Assembly (NCBI GenBank): GCA_017562135.1
Contig: QEYB01001312.1
Coordinates: 620,001 to 684,000, forward strand
Length of the DNA: 64,000 nt
Direction of reading: 5' to 3'
Origin: Dipylidium caninum
Lineage: Eukaryota > Platyhelminthes > Cestoda > Cyclophyllidea > Dipylidiidae
Of the stretch, positions 25,894-38,427 are shown one piece after another (position 1 is the stretch's first letter; the number at the start of each line of letters is the position of its first letter). The notes beneath the pieces are model-generated. The model had not been told where the DNA came from, made no database searches, and was given only the letters and a program-made list of their open reading frames with translations. The position numbers were made by a program, and so were the translations under genes.

Positions 25894-26061
25894 ATTCATG
25901 ACCTTGAGGAGTTTGAGGGCGTGACATTCGCGTTGGGAGGCAGGAGGAGCAAGAAGAAGGGTAGAAGCCCAATTAGAGAGGGCAGTGAATTGTGCAGCGC
26001 ATGCCGCCATCACAGGAGCCTTCAGTGCCGCCAGTGACTTGATATCCAGCAGTTCCTCCAA
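25894..26061 (-). CDS. RAPGEF1: RAPGEF1 exon, CDC25 domain
   Basis: 56 codons, phase 0 both sides. Begins LEELLDIKSLAALKAPVM and ends LKLLKVMN before a perfect GTAAGT. Contains CAAQFTALSNWASTLLL, the family block for FTxxxNxxxxWVxxxIL, and an ALKLLKVM helix matching the K(F/L)IKIM element. Two adjacent acceptors exist (after ctag or after aacag); the second gives the phase and length matching other CDC25 domains. Confidence 0.92.
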
Positions 26062-28481
26062 CTGTTCTAGCCAATGAGAAAGGGAGATGAAGAAAAACTA
26101 TTTCCTCTCCAGCGCTGCGATGCAACACTACTTAAGTAGTAGTATTGTGACAAAGTCCTCTTCTAGGTAGTTTTACAATTTGCTTGAGCGATTTTATTCC
26201 CCTAGATCTGGCAAATGATGAGGCTGATGCAGCATTATATCACTCAGCGACTCGCCAGAGTGTGAACCGGGCAATGAACTGGCTCAATTCTCGAAGCAGA
26301 CTGGTGCACCCCCGATGGATAAGGCGAGCAGCAGTGCGAGTTCGGCCGCTGAAGCCACGTCGTGCGTCCGTAAATCAAAAATCGCGTCTATTAGAGCCAA
26401 GGTGATGACAGATGACAGCACAGTAAGATGCAGTCTACCGGGAGGAAATATGACTCCAGTGAACTAAACAGCGTCATCGTTTGGGACAGGTGAGAACGAA
26501 GACGAGGCCGAAAGCTGGCAAGGCGAATGGGCACCATGGCGAAAGTGTCACTTTTCCAACAGCTATTTCCCTACGGGGTAGGTGAAATGCACAAGATATG
26601 ACCAGTATTGCAAACGACGTATTCAACAAGATCACCCTCATAACCCGAGTACAGAGGAACGCAATCTGCTCGTCTCTTCGGGTGAGGGGAAAAAGCAGCC
26701 TTCCCACCATGGCTCAGACGTGCTGCCAACCTGCTCGGGAATAAGGCGGTATTTCAAGTGCTGATTAAATGTTGAGGCGGGGAGAGTTATTGCTTCTAGG
26801 TTTTGAAGCAAACGGCGCCTCGACTGGACACAAAAGGCCTCGCACTATGTGGCTCCCCCTTCCACGCCTCTTCATTCAGCGCGTCTAATGCTTTCTGTTG
26901 CATCACCAAACAATGCGTGACACTTTTTTTACTAGCAACCCCTCCTCCACCACCCTTTCATACCTTTCTCCAGGGCTTCTTTTTGTTATTGCCTCAAATT
27001 CTCATGGGACAACGATTTTGGGGTGAAGATTTGACGAATCCCCCGAGCCCTTTGATTAGCGACCTTTGTGGACCATATCTGCTCACTTAGCTGCTAGGCA
27101 ATCCCGTCAACGCTGCCTCCGCTTGGCCACAGTTGCGGTTTTCCAAGAAACTTGGCTACTCCACTAAGTTGAGATCGTACAGTCGCAGTATTAATTAATC
27201 GCCCTTCCGTCCGCCACAGCCTACGCCTGTCCACATTGCTTTTGAGGCAAGGAGCATGATTTCAGGAAAATATATCACTTCGTAAACGGCGCAGAAGACG
27301 AAAGAGAACAAGTGAAAGACGCGGAGAACGAGACTTATTAATCTTAACTAAGTCGAATAAACACAATGGAAATGGTCCTTGCTACGGCCAAGTATCATCT
27401 TCTGATGCCTATTAGACAAAGAATGGTGAATCTGTTTAGTCATTTTCTACTTCCTCTTCCTTTTTTAAAGCCCGTAAAATGCATTCGATGGGAGAGGGTG
27501 GGTGAGATGGGGATAGGAGGTCGCAGAAAGCGGACATGACGAATGACTAGACGATTGTGTGAGTATGGGAAAACCAGGGGAGCACTCAGCTATTCACCTG
27601 CCTACCTTGGCGAGATGCGCCAAAAGAAAGTGGAAAAAAAGCACACACACACCCCCATAGAGCCAGCAAGACACGTATGAATTATTAAGAAAGCTCAAGT
27701 CCACAGGCCACCTCGCACCCAACGTGTAACGCGCAAACGCGTGTGTTCAGTCTTTCGGCAGCAAAGGCTGCACAGAAGGGTCAGACACAGAGGCGAAAGT
27801 GGTGGTGAGTCGGGGACGGTGAGTTGTGGCTCCCTTGCGCCCCCGTCTCCATCTCGTTTGGAGCTTGAACCGAGGTGAGGGGTCGGGCTTTTTGCGAGTG
27901 CATAACCACTGCGACAGCAGCTGCTGCTGCTGCTGCTGCCATCGTCACCTACTCCTTCCCTGTTAACTCATGCATAATGCGAATTTTGCGACTAAAGATG
28001 CGCCTCCGGCGTGACGACAGAGTCTTTGCCGTCTCCGCGATCATTATTTACATTAAAATCTGTCCAAGTGGACGCCGAGAACTCGTTTTTTAACGGGGTG
28101 ATAAGTCGTGGCATGGGCCATTGAGCACGCGACGACGACGGCTGGTTGGATCAGCGATTTGGTTCGGCAGAAGGTTTATTAGTCCACCTCTCTGCCCCGG
28201 GTGAAAATTCCGCCAGTCTGGCATGGCGATAGAAGAGACCGGTTTCGGAGAAGAGGTTGTGGAACCACGACAATTTTATTTAATGCAGAATGGCAGAGAG
28301 TAGTGTTGGACCAATTTGGGGGAGAGTGAAGACTTCCTCTGAGAAAATCGTCAAAAAACGCTCCAAGGGCGGGGGAGACCAGCCAAGAAGGTAGTTCTCT
28401 ACTGAAATGGCGCCACGGTGAATGGGACACGGCAGAGTGTATTATGACCGAGGGGCTCGTGGGCAACGTCAACGCACTCAC
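26062..28481 (-). other. RAPGEF1 intron within the CDC25 region
   Basis: About 2.4 kb between two phase-matched catalytic exons. It holds the (CTG) run near 27.92 kb and scattered short frames on both strands. I see no gene with supporting signals in it. Confidence 0.8.
27921..27939. repeat. (CTG)6 microsatellite
   Basis: Six CTG units inside the RAPGEF1 intron. Confidence 0.85.
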
Positions 28482-29246
28482 CGTTAACCGCGAGTACTTC
28501 TCCGCCTCCAGGTATGTGATCTGCTCTGCCAGCAGTTTCGCTGGGATGTCCAACAGACTGGTGCGTCTGCCGCCTCCGGGGACAAAAGTTCGGGAGTGCC
28601 TCCGAAGCGTCGCTATTGAGATGGGCAGAGAGGTTCCGATGAGGCGTCGAGAGGCAGTGGGGGAACTGAGACACGAGGCGGTCGAGTGTCGACCGCCCGC
28701 CATGGTGGCTCCCGCTACACCTGATGCTGACGCCGCTTCAAAGTCAATGTCCGAGAGCGCGGTAGTGGAAGCTGTGGGGGAAGACTGCAGCGAGTGCTCT
28801 CCGACCTGTCCGATGGAGGAGTTGCGTGGTGAGCTAGACGATGCATTCGAGTCAGCGGGAGTGGCGACCTTGGATCCAGCTTTCTTCAACGGAGGGCTGG
28901 ACAAAGTGGCCGCCGTTCCGGCCACTGCGCCAATGGAATGTGAGCGACGAACCAAGACATTGGAAGAGATGGCAGGGGTGGCGGGAGAGGATACGTAGGC
29001 GTTTTCGCTCGTCCGCAGAGAGATTAGGGGACTGGCGACAGCACCGCCGACGGAGGCGGAAGGTTGACGGGCAACCTCCTGGCTTTGGATTGAAGAGTGC
29101 CTTTGCTGATACCGTTTCAGCTGACTTGAGAGGGTCCAGCTGAGGACTCTTGCCAGTCCCCCGTACCCGTCGTCCATCACCCGCTCTCGAAAGAGTCCCA
29201 ACAGAGAGTAGATCTGCGAATTCATGTCCGTAGAAAGTTGGGATAT
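28482..29246 (-). CDS. RAPGEF1: RAPGEF1 exon: REM end, long Ser/Ala insert, CDC25 start
   Basis: A 255-codon exon, phase 0 on both sides (acceptor ttttatgccgcag, donor ACG|GTGAGT). Residues 1 to about 45 finish the REM domain (SQIYSLLGLFRERVMDDGYG, LARVLSW). The next 170 or so residues are Ser/Ala/Thr-rich with many arginines (RRSHSIGA and similar), an insert far longer than the linker of vertebrate C3G. The last 26 residues (SLLDIPAKLLAEQITYLEAE, KYSRLT) are the start of the CDC25 domain, whose family pattern is (I/V)AEQLTxLDxELF. The surrounding frame stays open beyond both ends but the splice sites and conservation set the limits. Confidence 0.92.
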
Positions 29247-32200
29247 CTGCGGCATAAAATATTCATCGTTACCTCTTGCGGAAATCGAGCCGCAGTGATA
29301 AATTTGCATCATAGGGGTAGATTTAAGCGGCTTGTGTGCAGGCTCCGTGGCACGCCCTGCAGAGCAACGCCTATTGCGAGGAGCATGGGGGAGGAAGTCC
29401 AATTTCACGCGCAATAAAGAGGCCTGAGGAATTAAGGACAGGAGCACATCTGCCACCGAAGTAGAACTCAAGCTCGAATGAGGCAGTAGGGAGTAAAAAA
29501 GAATCCCCATCCGGATAGGATGGTTAAACGAGGTGGCAGAATCGCCTGGGTGGAAGAAGCCTAGGAAGACGGATATGGGATAAGTCTCAACTCCGAGCTT
29601 CCCTCTACTCAAAAAAGTCGAGTCGACGCCACTCGGAGGGTGGAACAAACTAACGTGTCTCATTAGGCGGAAATTAACGTGCTTTCGAGTATTTCATTAG
29701 GCCTAAAAACTTTCGGGCCAAGTTGCCGAGGGGTCAAGAAAACGCAACATCTGAAGTCAGTAAATGAGGTGTGATTTGACAACTGCCCTTTGGTCTTTCA
29801 ACAGCGAAGATTAATTTGCACTGTCGGATACTCGTTTCGCAACGCCTTCACTGAGACCCTGAGGGTTGGCGTCGCAGTCACCATCCAGAAAATTGACCTC
29901 TGGAGGAGCCTAAGCGCTTCTAAGAAGCGCCTGTCCTCTCTGCCCTTGAGCAAACGAAAATGATTTTTCGTTGCCAGCGTTAGCCCCACTTCTCCCGCTT
30001 AACCTTCACTTTATTTAGGGCGTCGCTTGGAGACGCGCCCAAAAGAGTGTGCCAAAGGGTCTCGGTTGCCATGATCAAAGACCACGTAATTTGTTCAAGG
30101 GCGCAGGTACATTGCCTTTCTCGACGTACCCGGGTGGACTCACTGGGGAAAATGCAGAAGTCAAAAGATATTCTATTCTGCAGAAGGAGAAGGCAAGGTG
30201 TTAGGAAGAAAGGAGGCACGATTTAATCCCACATCCCCGGTGTTCTTCCACTCCTCCTCACTGGCGCCACATACCACTGCATGGTTTTGGCTCGTTATCC
30301 AGAAAGCAGCACATGGAGAAGACGGAGAGCGGGTGATGAACAGCTTCCAATACCAAAAATGCGCAATTTTCACACACAAATCGACTATCTCAAAGCAGGA
30401 TGCTGCGTGGAATGCAACACTTCAAGCATCTTCTCATGCCCTTAGGGGAAAATACAGCTCCTATTTAAAGACGCACCCTCGGGTGCATCCACGGCATGGC
30501 TGCTGGAGCGCATTCGTGGGGGCGGCTACTCTTCTTGGTGAAGTGTTGCACCCACAGCGGGAACCACTCAAACGCAAGTGTGCACGGAGACTCCCTAGGA
30601 TGACGACTAGAGAGCCGCGCTATCGGAGGAAGGACACTATAGTCAGGTGGTATGCCTGGAAAGTAGTGAGTGAGTAGATGCCCAAGAATGGAAATTGGAA
30701 TCGGCTGGAAAATACCATTCACGCTCTCGCGCAGAAGCAGCCTTTATGCCATCTTGTTGGGTTGCTGACTGCTGTTCACTGCTGTACTCCAGGTCCAGAC
30801 CGCCGCGTGTGGGTTCCCCGCCGACGCCGGACGAGCGCTCGCCTGGGCCACGACTGACGAGTGGACCGTCGCCTCTAGTCTGTGCGCAGACGTGCTTCAC
30901 TGTTGCCTTTGCCGGCTTACGCAGCCACGCCCGGGGCCTCTATCAGCCGACTGCTTCTATGTTGATGCCTTTGGCTTGCGACGAAAAAAACCTGCGAGCC
31001 AAAATTGACAGTGTGCCTCGAACACTATAACCGAGTATGGTTTTGCATATTTCCTCACTCCACCCGCTGAAAACTGATGGGCTCCCGAACGCATGCAGTA
31101 GAACACGACAACCGCCTTCTATTGGCGACACGACAGCAACCCGGTCGCCCACTGAGACAACTTCGCATTGCTGATAGACTTGGGTGGGCCGACGGTTAAT
31201 CTTGCCCACTACTTTTCGTTTGAGCACTCACCAATCAGTCTAATGAAGGGGAGAAGGTGATTAACGCTTCAAACTCTGTCGTCCGCCAAGTTCTGAGAGT
31301 GAAATTCCACCGCCAAGTGAAAACCTAACTCGACCCACTGATGAGTTGCGGCATTCTTGTTCACATGATGGCATAACATCAATTTCAGTCAGACCGTCGG
31401 AAAGGTGGACCCCGAGTGACTGTCATTCGTGTCTTTCTCTCAACGTAAACACACACACGCGTCATTTCTGATCATAAACAAATTCTCACACCTCCCAACC
31501 ACCCTCCGTGCATTGCGTCGCCTCGACTCCCTCCGCCCTTGGTTCCTCGGCCACCGAACACCGCCGCAAGAAACGGAATATTTGATTAGCATAAGTCTCT
31601 TCCGCCTGACACGAACGCACACACAAACGCACGCATAGGCGGTGATGTGCGATGGCCCCGGTGATCAAGTTGCACTGCAACTGCAAGCAGTTGCCCATTC
31701 GCTGGGTGGTGGGGGAGCGACCTTTTGATTACGTCCCGACAGCCGGCAAAATTCAGCCGGGAAATGGCAATCAGGACACGTGTGAATCATCGGTCACCTC
31801 GGCGACACCTTTGCCAGTGTGATGTGAACCTGACTGGGGTCGGTCCTCTTCCGCGCCCAGCCGCCAGCCCCATTCGCACACGCCTCGGCTGTCATCGGGG
31901 AGAAGCCAACAGCGCCGACCAAGGGGCGAGCTGTGGGGAGTCATGTGATCCGCCCAAAGTGGAGGGGCGAGTGAGGGCCATGCAAAGGCTAATTAGCCGT
32001 CGTGGGAGTGCGGGACGGGCGAGTGCCACTTATCCCCATCTGATCAAGGAAGCGACAGTGTTCAAGTCATGGTGACGCCATCGACGCCCCGGGAGCTACT
32101 TTGAGATTGGAAGGATGGACAAAGGAGAGCGAGGTGGGAAGACCGAGTGATGGCAGGATAAGTGAAAGACATTGAGATAGGAAATGACTCCAATGGAAGG

Positions 32201-33647
32201 GGAGAGGGGAGTCCTTGAGTCAACATTTGCTCCCGCGGAATTCCAAGGTCTACTGCTCCTCATCGCTGGCATCGAGATAAGCCGAGCAGGAAGTGAAAAG
32301 CCTTCTTCGCCTTGGCAACGAGTAAAGGCAGGGAATCCGTCTGCCTGGAGGCCAGAACCTGTTGCCGGCAGGTGTTTTAGACATGTTAATTGGGATAAGC
32401 GAAACAGCCACAGAAAGATAGGTTCAGGACAGCAGGTCAGATGGTGTAACTCGGCGATAAAAAAACGGCCTGACCTGGCGTTACAGCGGTCAAGTGAGAT
32501 ACCACGCCGATATCAGATAGGAAGGAAAATTTTTATAACCTGACACGATAATTTCTGCCGCTGTTTAGTGTGAAGCCGCCCTTTTGTATGCCATCAGACG
32601 TCCGGCCATAAGCGTCCAGTTGGGCAGAAATCGGTGGCTGTTCGGAGTGGAGAGGGGAGGGCGGGAGGGAGGAGAAAAACAACCCCGTTTCGCGGCTTTT
32701 CCTTAATCGTTCCCAGACAAGTAAAAAAATTCCCATGAGGCCTCAAGTGAGTCCGTCAGCGCGGGTGCTTTCAGCATTGCAGACTGAGGTGGATGCAGGG
32801 AAGTCGGATTGACAGGTCTTGACATGTGTCAAAAGGCGAGATTGACGGAAGGGCTGGATGGGGAAGGGAGGGAGGAAGATGTGGGGTGGGGAGGAAGTTT
32901 ACCCCTCTCCCTTGCAGGTGATTTGCCTGCTGCGAAGAAAGTGGTGAGGCAGTCTTCTGTTCGATGAACTACTCGGCAGGGGGAAATGGGGGTCGCCCCA
33001 CCGTGGCACCTCGGGGCATTGCGTCTCCAGCGGCAAGAGATGACTTCAAACGCCCAGTCAAGGGAAGTGTGTAAACACAGATAATGCGATTTTTAAACCA
33101 CTTCCCCATAATACAATTCGAAATGTTATCGTCGTTGCTCCGCTCGTCGGACGAAATGCAAAACAGACCACAAGTCGATTTCCTACGCGACAAGTGGGAG
33201 GAAGGAGGTGAGGGAAGGGGAGGGGAGGGGGGAGCGCGAGGAAAGGGGGTTCGAGGGATGGCATTTTAACCAAAATATTTTGAAAGAGCAAAATAGTCAG
33301 CCCAAGAACGCTCTATACACAACAAGGCGGGACGCGAGGGGAGTCGAGTTGGAATGGCGTTCTTGCTCCCTGAGTGGAGGACCCTCTGGGTCCGCGGCAT
33401 GTGGAGAGAGGACATCTCGGGTTGGGGCACCAGGACGCCAGCCAGCCTGGCTTCCCCGAGAACAATGAATGCAAGGGATGATTGAAAGGGAGAGGACGAG
33501 TGTGGGAAATCAAGTGACTCTTGGGGGAGTCGAGACACTTCAGTAAATTCAGGGGGTGACGATGTTCCCCTCCAACTCCGGGGAGACCACAATCGCATCG
33601 GTTTCCACATCGTATCGTCTGAGGAGAAGGGAATGGCAGCAACTCAC
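29247..33647 (-). other. RAPGEF1 intron within the REM domain
   Basis: About 4.4 kb. A 94-codon minus-strand frame (31,227-30,943) looks protein-like but the flanking exons already join in phase and match the family without it. Purine-rich tracts occur at 33.2 kb and 32.65 kb. No supported nested gene. Confidence 0.75.
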
Positions 33648-33829
33648 CACACGAACGAGGTAGGAGACGACAACGTTACAAATCCTCTCGCGAGTTTTCT
33701 CGTCGACTGAAGCGATCAGTTTGATGCTGGATTGGAAGAGGAGGTAGCGTTGAATGAGAAGGCTAATCAACTCCTCTGAGGTCACGAACGTGCGGTACAT
33801 CACCAAAAATACGTCAAGTGTGAGGAGAA
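33648..33829 (-). CDS. RAPGEF1: RAPGEF1 exon, REM domain core
   Basis: 182 nt between gcctttctcactag and GTG|GTGAGT. Encodes the hallmark REM motif LDVFLVMYRTFVTSEELI followed by LLIQRYLLF, the equivalent of the family's FLxTYRTFxxxEELI..L..RY. The REM domain packs on and stabilises the CDC25 domain of RasGEFs. It ends YLVRV in phase 0 and joins directly to the exon at 29,246, where the family continues with the same spacing. Confidence 0.93.
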
Positions 33830-34274
33830 CTAGTGAGAAAGGCAGAAGATAACAAAATTTTAAGCTTAGAATGTTAGAAATGCCCCCAGCTCCCCTTGAG
33901 AGTCTATGGCATTTGACCGAGACCCTCCCCGCATTCTGAACTGTCAGCCACCCTGACAGATAGCGGGCGAGGCCGAAGAGTTGCGGACAACACCCTCCCC
34001 TTCTCACTGCTCCTTTCGGGTGTAAAGGAATCCTGGCTTTCTGACGTTCCAATCTCTTATCTTATTTTCAGGAGTAATAAAGTCGGGATCTCTCCCCCAT
34101 AGCGTCTACTTAACCCGTGGAAGGTCACGGAACGGTCTTGCGCTTTTGCACATCCCTCTTGGCCGCTCTTGAGGAATTCGCGTGCTATCGTACTGCGCGG
34201 AGGGTCTCGAGACAGGCTGACTGAACCGCGACTCAGTGTAGAAGTTAGCTCAGAGTGTTTGACTGAGGACTTAC

Positions 34275-34356
34275 ACAGTCTGTGAGAACGACCCAGCGAC
34301 GTGGCGTAGACGAGGAGGGCGTCCACTGTGCCTGCTTGAACTTGCAATTCGTTTTC
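34275..34356 (-). CDS. RAPGEF1: RAPGEF1 exon, start of REM (RasGEF-N) domain
   Basis: Acceptor ctttcttccttcag and donor CTGT|GTAAGT, 82 nt. It encodes ENELQVQAGTVDALLVYATS and LGRSHRL. The AGTVDALLVYAT block corresponds to the first strand/helix of RasGEF-N domains of the C3G type. One base (T) is left and is completed by the next exon as Phe. Confidence 0.88.
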
Positions 34357-37300
34357 CTGAAGGAAGAAAGGAATATGAGAGGCATCAGCACAAACCCATA
34401 CGACAAGTGGACGCGTTAAAAAACAGGAGTCAGTGGACGCAAAGATAAGTGGATGGGATGTGGCAGGTCCTTTCAGATTGAGCGGTCACCTTGTAAAGTA
34501 TTTATGTTGACTCTTCGAGCAGGAGCAGAGGGCTAAAATGATTTAGCAGACTAGGAGGATTTGACACTCCAATCGCAGCTTCTATTCTTTCCACACAGAG
34601 CAGGAGGAGGGAAAGTACAGTAAATGGTCCAGAGAACTGATAAAACATCCCACGGAAGAGGAGATTTCCTCTAAGTCCTCCCTCTGCCGAAGCTTTTTGT
34701 GGACGCACCGTAGATTGCATTGGCCTTCGACCGAGCGGAGCAGCACACTCTGCGGCCGGGCGGACCGGTCCTGCCTCAGGTGCCGAATCCGAGAACGGCA
34801 CGTCAGTTGATGTTGTTCAGGTCGAGAGAGAAGGAGAATTGGTCTCCCACCGAATAACTTCCTTAAGCATTCATTTTTTGGATATCTCACGGCGTGCATC
34901 GTGGACCGCGTTCTACTAAATAGGACTAATTTATTTTGTCTTTTCCTCCGCGCCCAACTTCCTTCCTATCGGTTTTGGCGTAGAAGCAACTTGTCCCCAC
35001 TGCGAAAGAGCGGATGATTTGAACCATGTGACTCGGAGATTTATCTTTTTCCACAGAAGAGAAAGGCGACTCCCACTTGTTTATCCTCGCCGTCCCACCA
35101 GCTAGAGATGGAGTCGCCTTCTCGCGCACTTTCTTCTGCCGTCTGCCCCATCCCATAAAAACATGACCATCGCATTAGCGGGGCGGGCTTTGCCCGCCTC
35201 CAGGGCTCGTCTTGAAGTACGACCCAAGCGGTCAGAAGGGCTAGAAAGGCAAGTCTTTCCCGCCTCACTGGCAGCGAACGAAGCTGAGGAATATGACGTA
35301 CCAACGGAGTCTGCTGGGCGGAATAAGGCTATTCTGACATGAGGTGGAGTAGGATGGTGGATTCGTGAGAACTAACCAGGCAGGTGCGGGAACAAAAGTG
35401 TCTTGTCTTTTCTGGTCTAAAACATGGCAAGTTGTTTGAAGTTCAGCGCGTTTTGCTGCATCGGCGCAAAGCTACTTAGAATACAGCGAACATCCCAAAA
35501 ATAGTTTATTTTTCTGGCCTATAGCCCCTTCAAACACTGTTATTTCCCTGAAATTTCCGCCTTGTCGACAGATGTTTTATATATTATCCTTACTCCTACC
35601 ATCACGTCATGCTGCCTAAGCAGGGGGCCTAAAACACGAGTCCACACAGGCCGAAATTCGCTCTACCAGCAACCGAGGGTGGAGGGTTTAAGTCTGCATC
35701 AGAGACAACTGCGAAAATGTTCGAGTGACAAAAAGCGTCATTTCAGGAAGCAGAAGAAGGTGCGGTTCACCAGCTCAAACTCATGCGCACGTCGAACAGG
35801 CGCAAAGAGTCTCTGCAAGAAGCCGAGAGGCGCAATGAGGCGGGGACAGAGTTAGAAGCTACAGGGTTTGACGCCTGCACCAGATCATCTGGCAGGTGAA
35901 GGGGACAGCGGGTCCCAGGGCCCGTGTTACGTAGCAGAATCTGGTCAATGTATGATTTAAACAGGTGGTACCACGATTGAGGCAGAAGGGCACTTCAGGT
36001 GAAGTGATTGCAAAGAGGATGCGCCTACGGTCTAGTTACGAGGTCGAGAACCTCCAAACTTGTGCCTCACTCGCGGAGTGTCTAATGTCGTCTTCTTCCC
36101 AAGGAGGTGACAGTAACAAGGGCACGGGGAAGTCCCGATCATAGAAATGTCCTCTTGCAATGGTTTCCGTTAATGGGCAACAAGGCCGGAGTAGAGAGGA
36201 CCGACCACGCAGGGCGCGTTGAGGTCGGATCAGGTGACTCATGGTCCGTGGCGAAGAAATTCGTCTTCGACGACTACGCTGGTGAGAGGCGGTGAAGGAA
36301 AACACAGAAGGCGCCCCACTCTCTTCCCCCGACTCTGGCCCCGTGATGTCGGGCTTTAACCAGACAGGCGTCACGTTGGTATGGCAAATACGCGCACCAC
36401 GACGGTGGCATAGAAAGGCGCTCATGCCCAGTGGGTCACCAAGCCCTTCTCCTGCGTGGCCTGCGACGTCATGGTTGAAGCAACAGGGCTCCACGATGAT
36501 TCGGTGGCTCCCAGGCAAAGCTGCCCTTGTTGCATGTGCTCAACCTTTACTTGATAGCACGAATTACTTGGGTGACAACGTGTCTGTCATCCTCCAAGAT
36601 GGCACCCTTGTGGCAATCAAAGAGAGAGGCCACCTCATGAAGCACAACCGAGTCTTTTCCACCTAGTTAATTGAAGTTATATAAGCTTTAGCAGCCAGCC
36701 TTGTAGAAATCGCATATTCTAGAAGGAAAAAAGACAACAGTCCTTAAGGACGTTGATTCTGCTGCGGGGAGAAGGAGGGTGCCAATCAGTGCCAATCCAC
36801 TTTACATGGCAAAATTCACGTCAGCAGAAGTGGACAACGAGGTAATTGCGGGGATGAGGCCAATGGGCAAATAGATGAGGTAAGAACTTGAGGCGTCGGT
36901 GGTGCCACTGTAACTTTAGGAAGCCTTTTTAAGGAGAAGGAGATGAAGGGAGCTGATTAGCTGGCATGTGATTCACGTGACATGCCATTGGAGGGAGAAC
37001 AAAAAACGGCACAGATTTGAGTGGATAACATCGCAAAGCGTAGAGAAAACCTTGCGAGAAGAGAAAAGGTGAAAGGCACGAGGTAAACTAATTAAACGTC
37101 TTGATTGAAACCCAAGCTGGTTGCGTTTTTGACCTATTCACCCGCCTAAATGACGAAAGAATCGAGGGCGAACCGAAAGGAAAGGCATAATTTGGGCAGA
37201 CTCGAGGCAAAAGGAGCGAAATTGACGTGTCTGCATTCCCTTGATGACAGAGCGGTAAGTCAGGGGGAGTGGCTGCCCGGATGTAATGAAGAAAAGGGGC

Positions 37301-37495
37301 CTGTGCGGTTGACACAGGTGGACTCAGTGACGGGCAGGAAGGGGACCTCGGGGCCGGGAAGGAGAAATGGTCTCGGGCCACCCACCGACGGGGATGAGGG
37401 TACAACATCCCCTGCCCACACATGAAACTACGTCATGGCGTGGAATTGTGGGTACTTGTTGGGAGTGATAAAAGCGTTTCCGCGCCAGTCCTTAC

Positions 37496-37936
37496 CGAGT
37501 TAGAGTTGTCCAACTCCAGATAGGGCGTAGCGTCGAGTTCCAGGAGAAGGGGATGCAACCGTTCCGCTTCCTCCACGGAGGGCAGTTCCACACTGACGAG
37601 GCAGATGGGTGAGGGAAGGAAATTGCCCTCCGAGTCGACCTCCCCCTCGATCTCGAGCGAAGAGCCCTCAAATGAGCCCTTGCGTTGCGAGCTCCGACAA
37701 TGGTGGTCATGAAATTCCGGACTAACCGCCTCCGTCAGCAGAGGTTGCGAACCCGAAGGCACTCTAAAGTATTCGCGGAGAATACTCGTCACCAGCGTGT
37801 CCGCGGATAGACCAAGGACAGACTCCATAACGCGAAGGAAAGAGTCCTCTGGTCGACTAGTCACCACGCTCTCTTCTGAACGGGCCACTGCTGACTGACG
37901 ACCGACTCGTTTAGCAAGACGGCAGTAGCGGAGCCA
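37496..37936 (-). CDS. RAPGEF1: RAPGEF1 exon directly upstream of the REM domain
   Basis: A 147-codon exon, phase 0 on both sides (acceptor cataattaccag, donor TCG|GTAAGG). It encodes WLRYCRLAKRVGRQ, then a helical segment SFLRVMESVLGLSADTLVTS, then an acidic end LLLELDATPYLELDNSNS. That end runs straight into ENELQVQAGTVDALL of the next exon, giving the acidic lead-in that usually precedes the REM domain. Strong codon bias. Confidence 0.65.
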
Positions 37937-38087
37937 CTGGTAATTATGCATGAGAATTAGCCTGAATGGTGTGGATGAATGGCCAACGCACAGAAAGGGA
38001 CGCACCACAGGCTTCATTTACTCTACCACCTACCATCACCCACCTTTTCCTACAGAAGGCAATTGACCGGCCTGCTTGGCCACTCAC

Positions 38088-38427
38088 AAGTACCGGAGCC
38101 TCTTCCATCGCAAACTCAACTAAGCTGAGGCTCGTGCATCCATTCGAGCTGATAATAGAAAGGGTCAGGTTCCATGTGGTCTTGGGAATGTGCCCTAAAT
38201 CTCCTCCCCAGATCCGGACGACAGATTTTGGCGCGTTTTTTGATGAAGAAGTCAAAGGTGACCGAGAGCGGCAATCGGGGACAAGGAGAGGGACACGAAA
38301 CATTACCAGAGAGGTACGACGTCTCCCATATCCCATATGAATGTCCTCAGGACTTGATATGAGCACAGGATGTTTAGTCGCCCTCGGTGATGTTACGTGT
38401 TTGGGGGTTTGGAATAATCGCGAGGTG
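38088..38427 (-). CDS. RAPGEF1: RAPGEF1 candidate exon before the REM region
   Basis: Ends at a clear donor CTT|GTGAGT in phase 0, only 151 nt from the next acceptor. The frame passes through RIWGGDLGHIPKTTWNLTLS and LSLVEFAMEEAPVL. The start is uncertain: the AG at 38,429-38,428 gives one leftover base, which matches the phase of 40,617; other AGs lie just upstream. A second frame (with MEPDPFYYQLEWMHEPQLS) is also open in part of it, but has no donor. Confidence 0.48.

Noticed and set aside
26184..26405. Plus-strand ORF in a RAPGEF1 intron
   Set aside because: An acceptor-like tract precedes it but no donor, start or similarity supports it.
28444..28998. 184-codon plus-strand ORF
   Set aside because: It is the shadow of the RAPGEF1 exon on the other strand, whose conserved REM and CDC25 ends fix the true frame.
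30943..31227. Protein-like minus-strand ORF of 94 codons
   Set aside because: Flanking RAPGEF1 exons already join in phase with family-like spacing, so it would disrupt the REM domain. No independent gene signals.
36292..36666. 124-codon plus-strand ORF and overlapping minus-strand frames at 36.0-36.66 kb
   Set aside because: Both strands are open and neither has consistent splice sites. The neighbouring RAPGEF1 exons join in phase without it.
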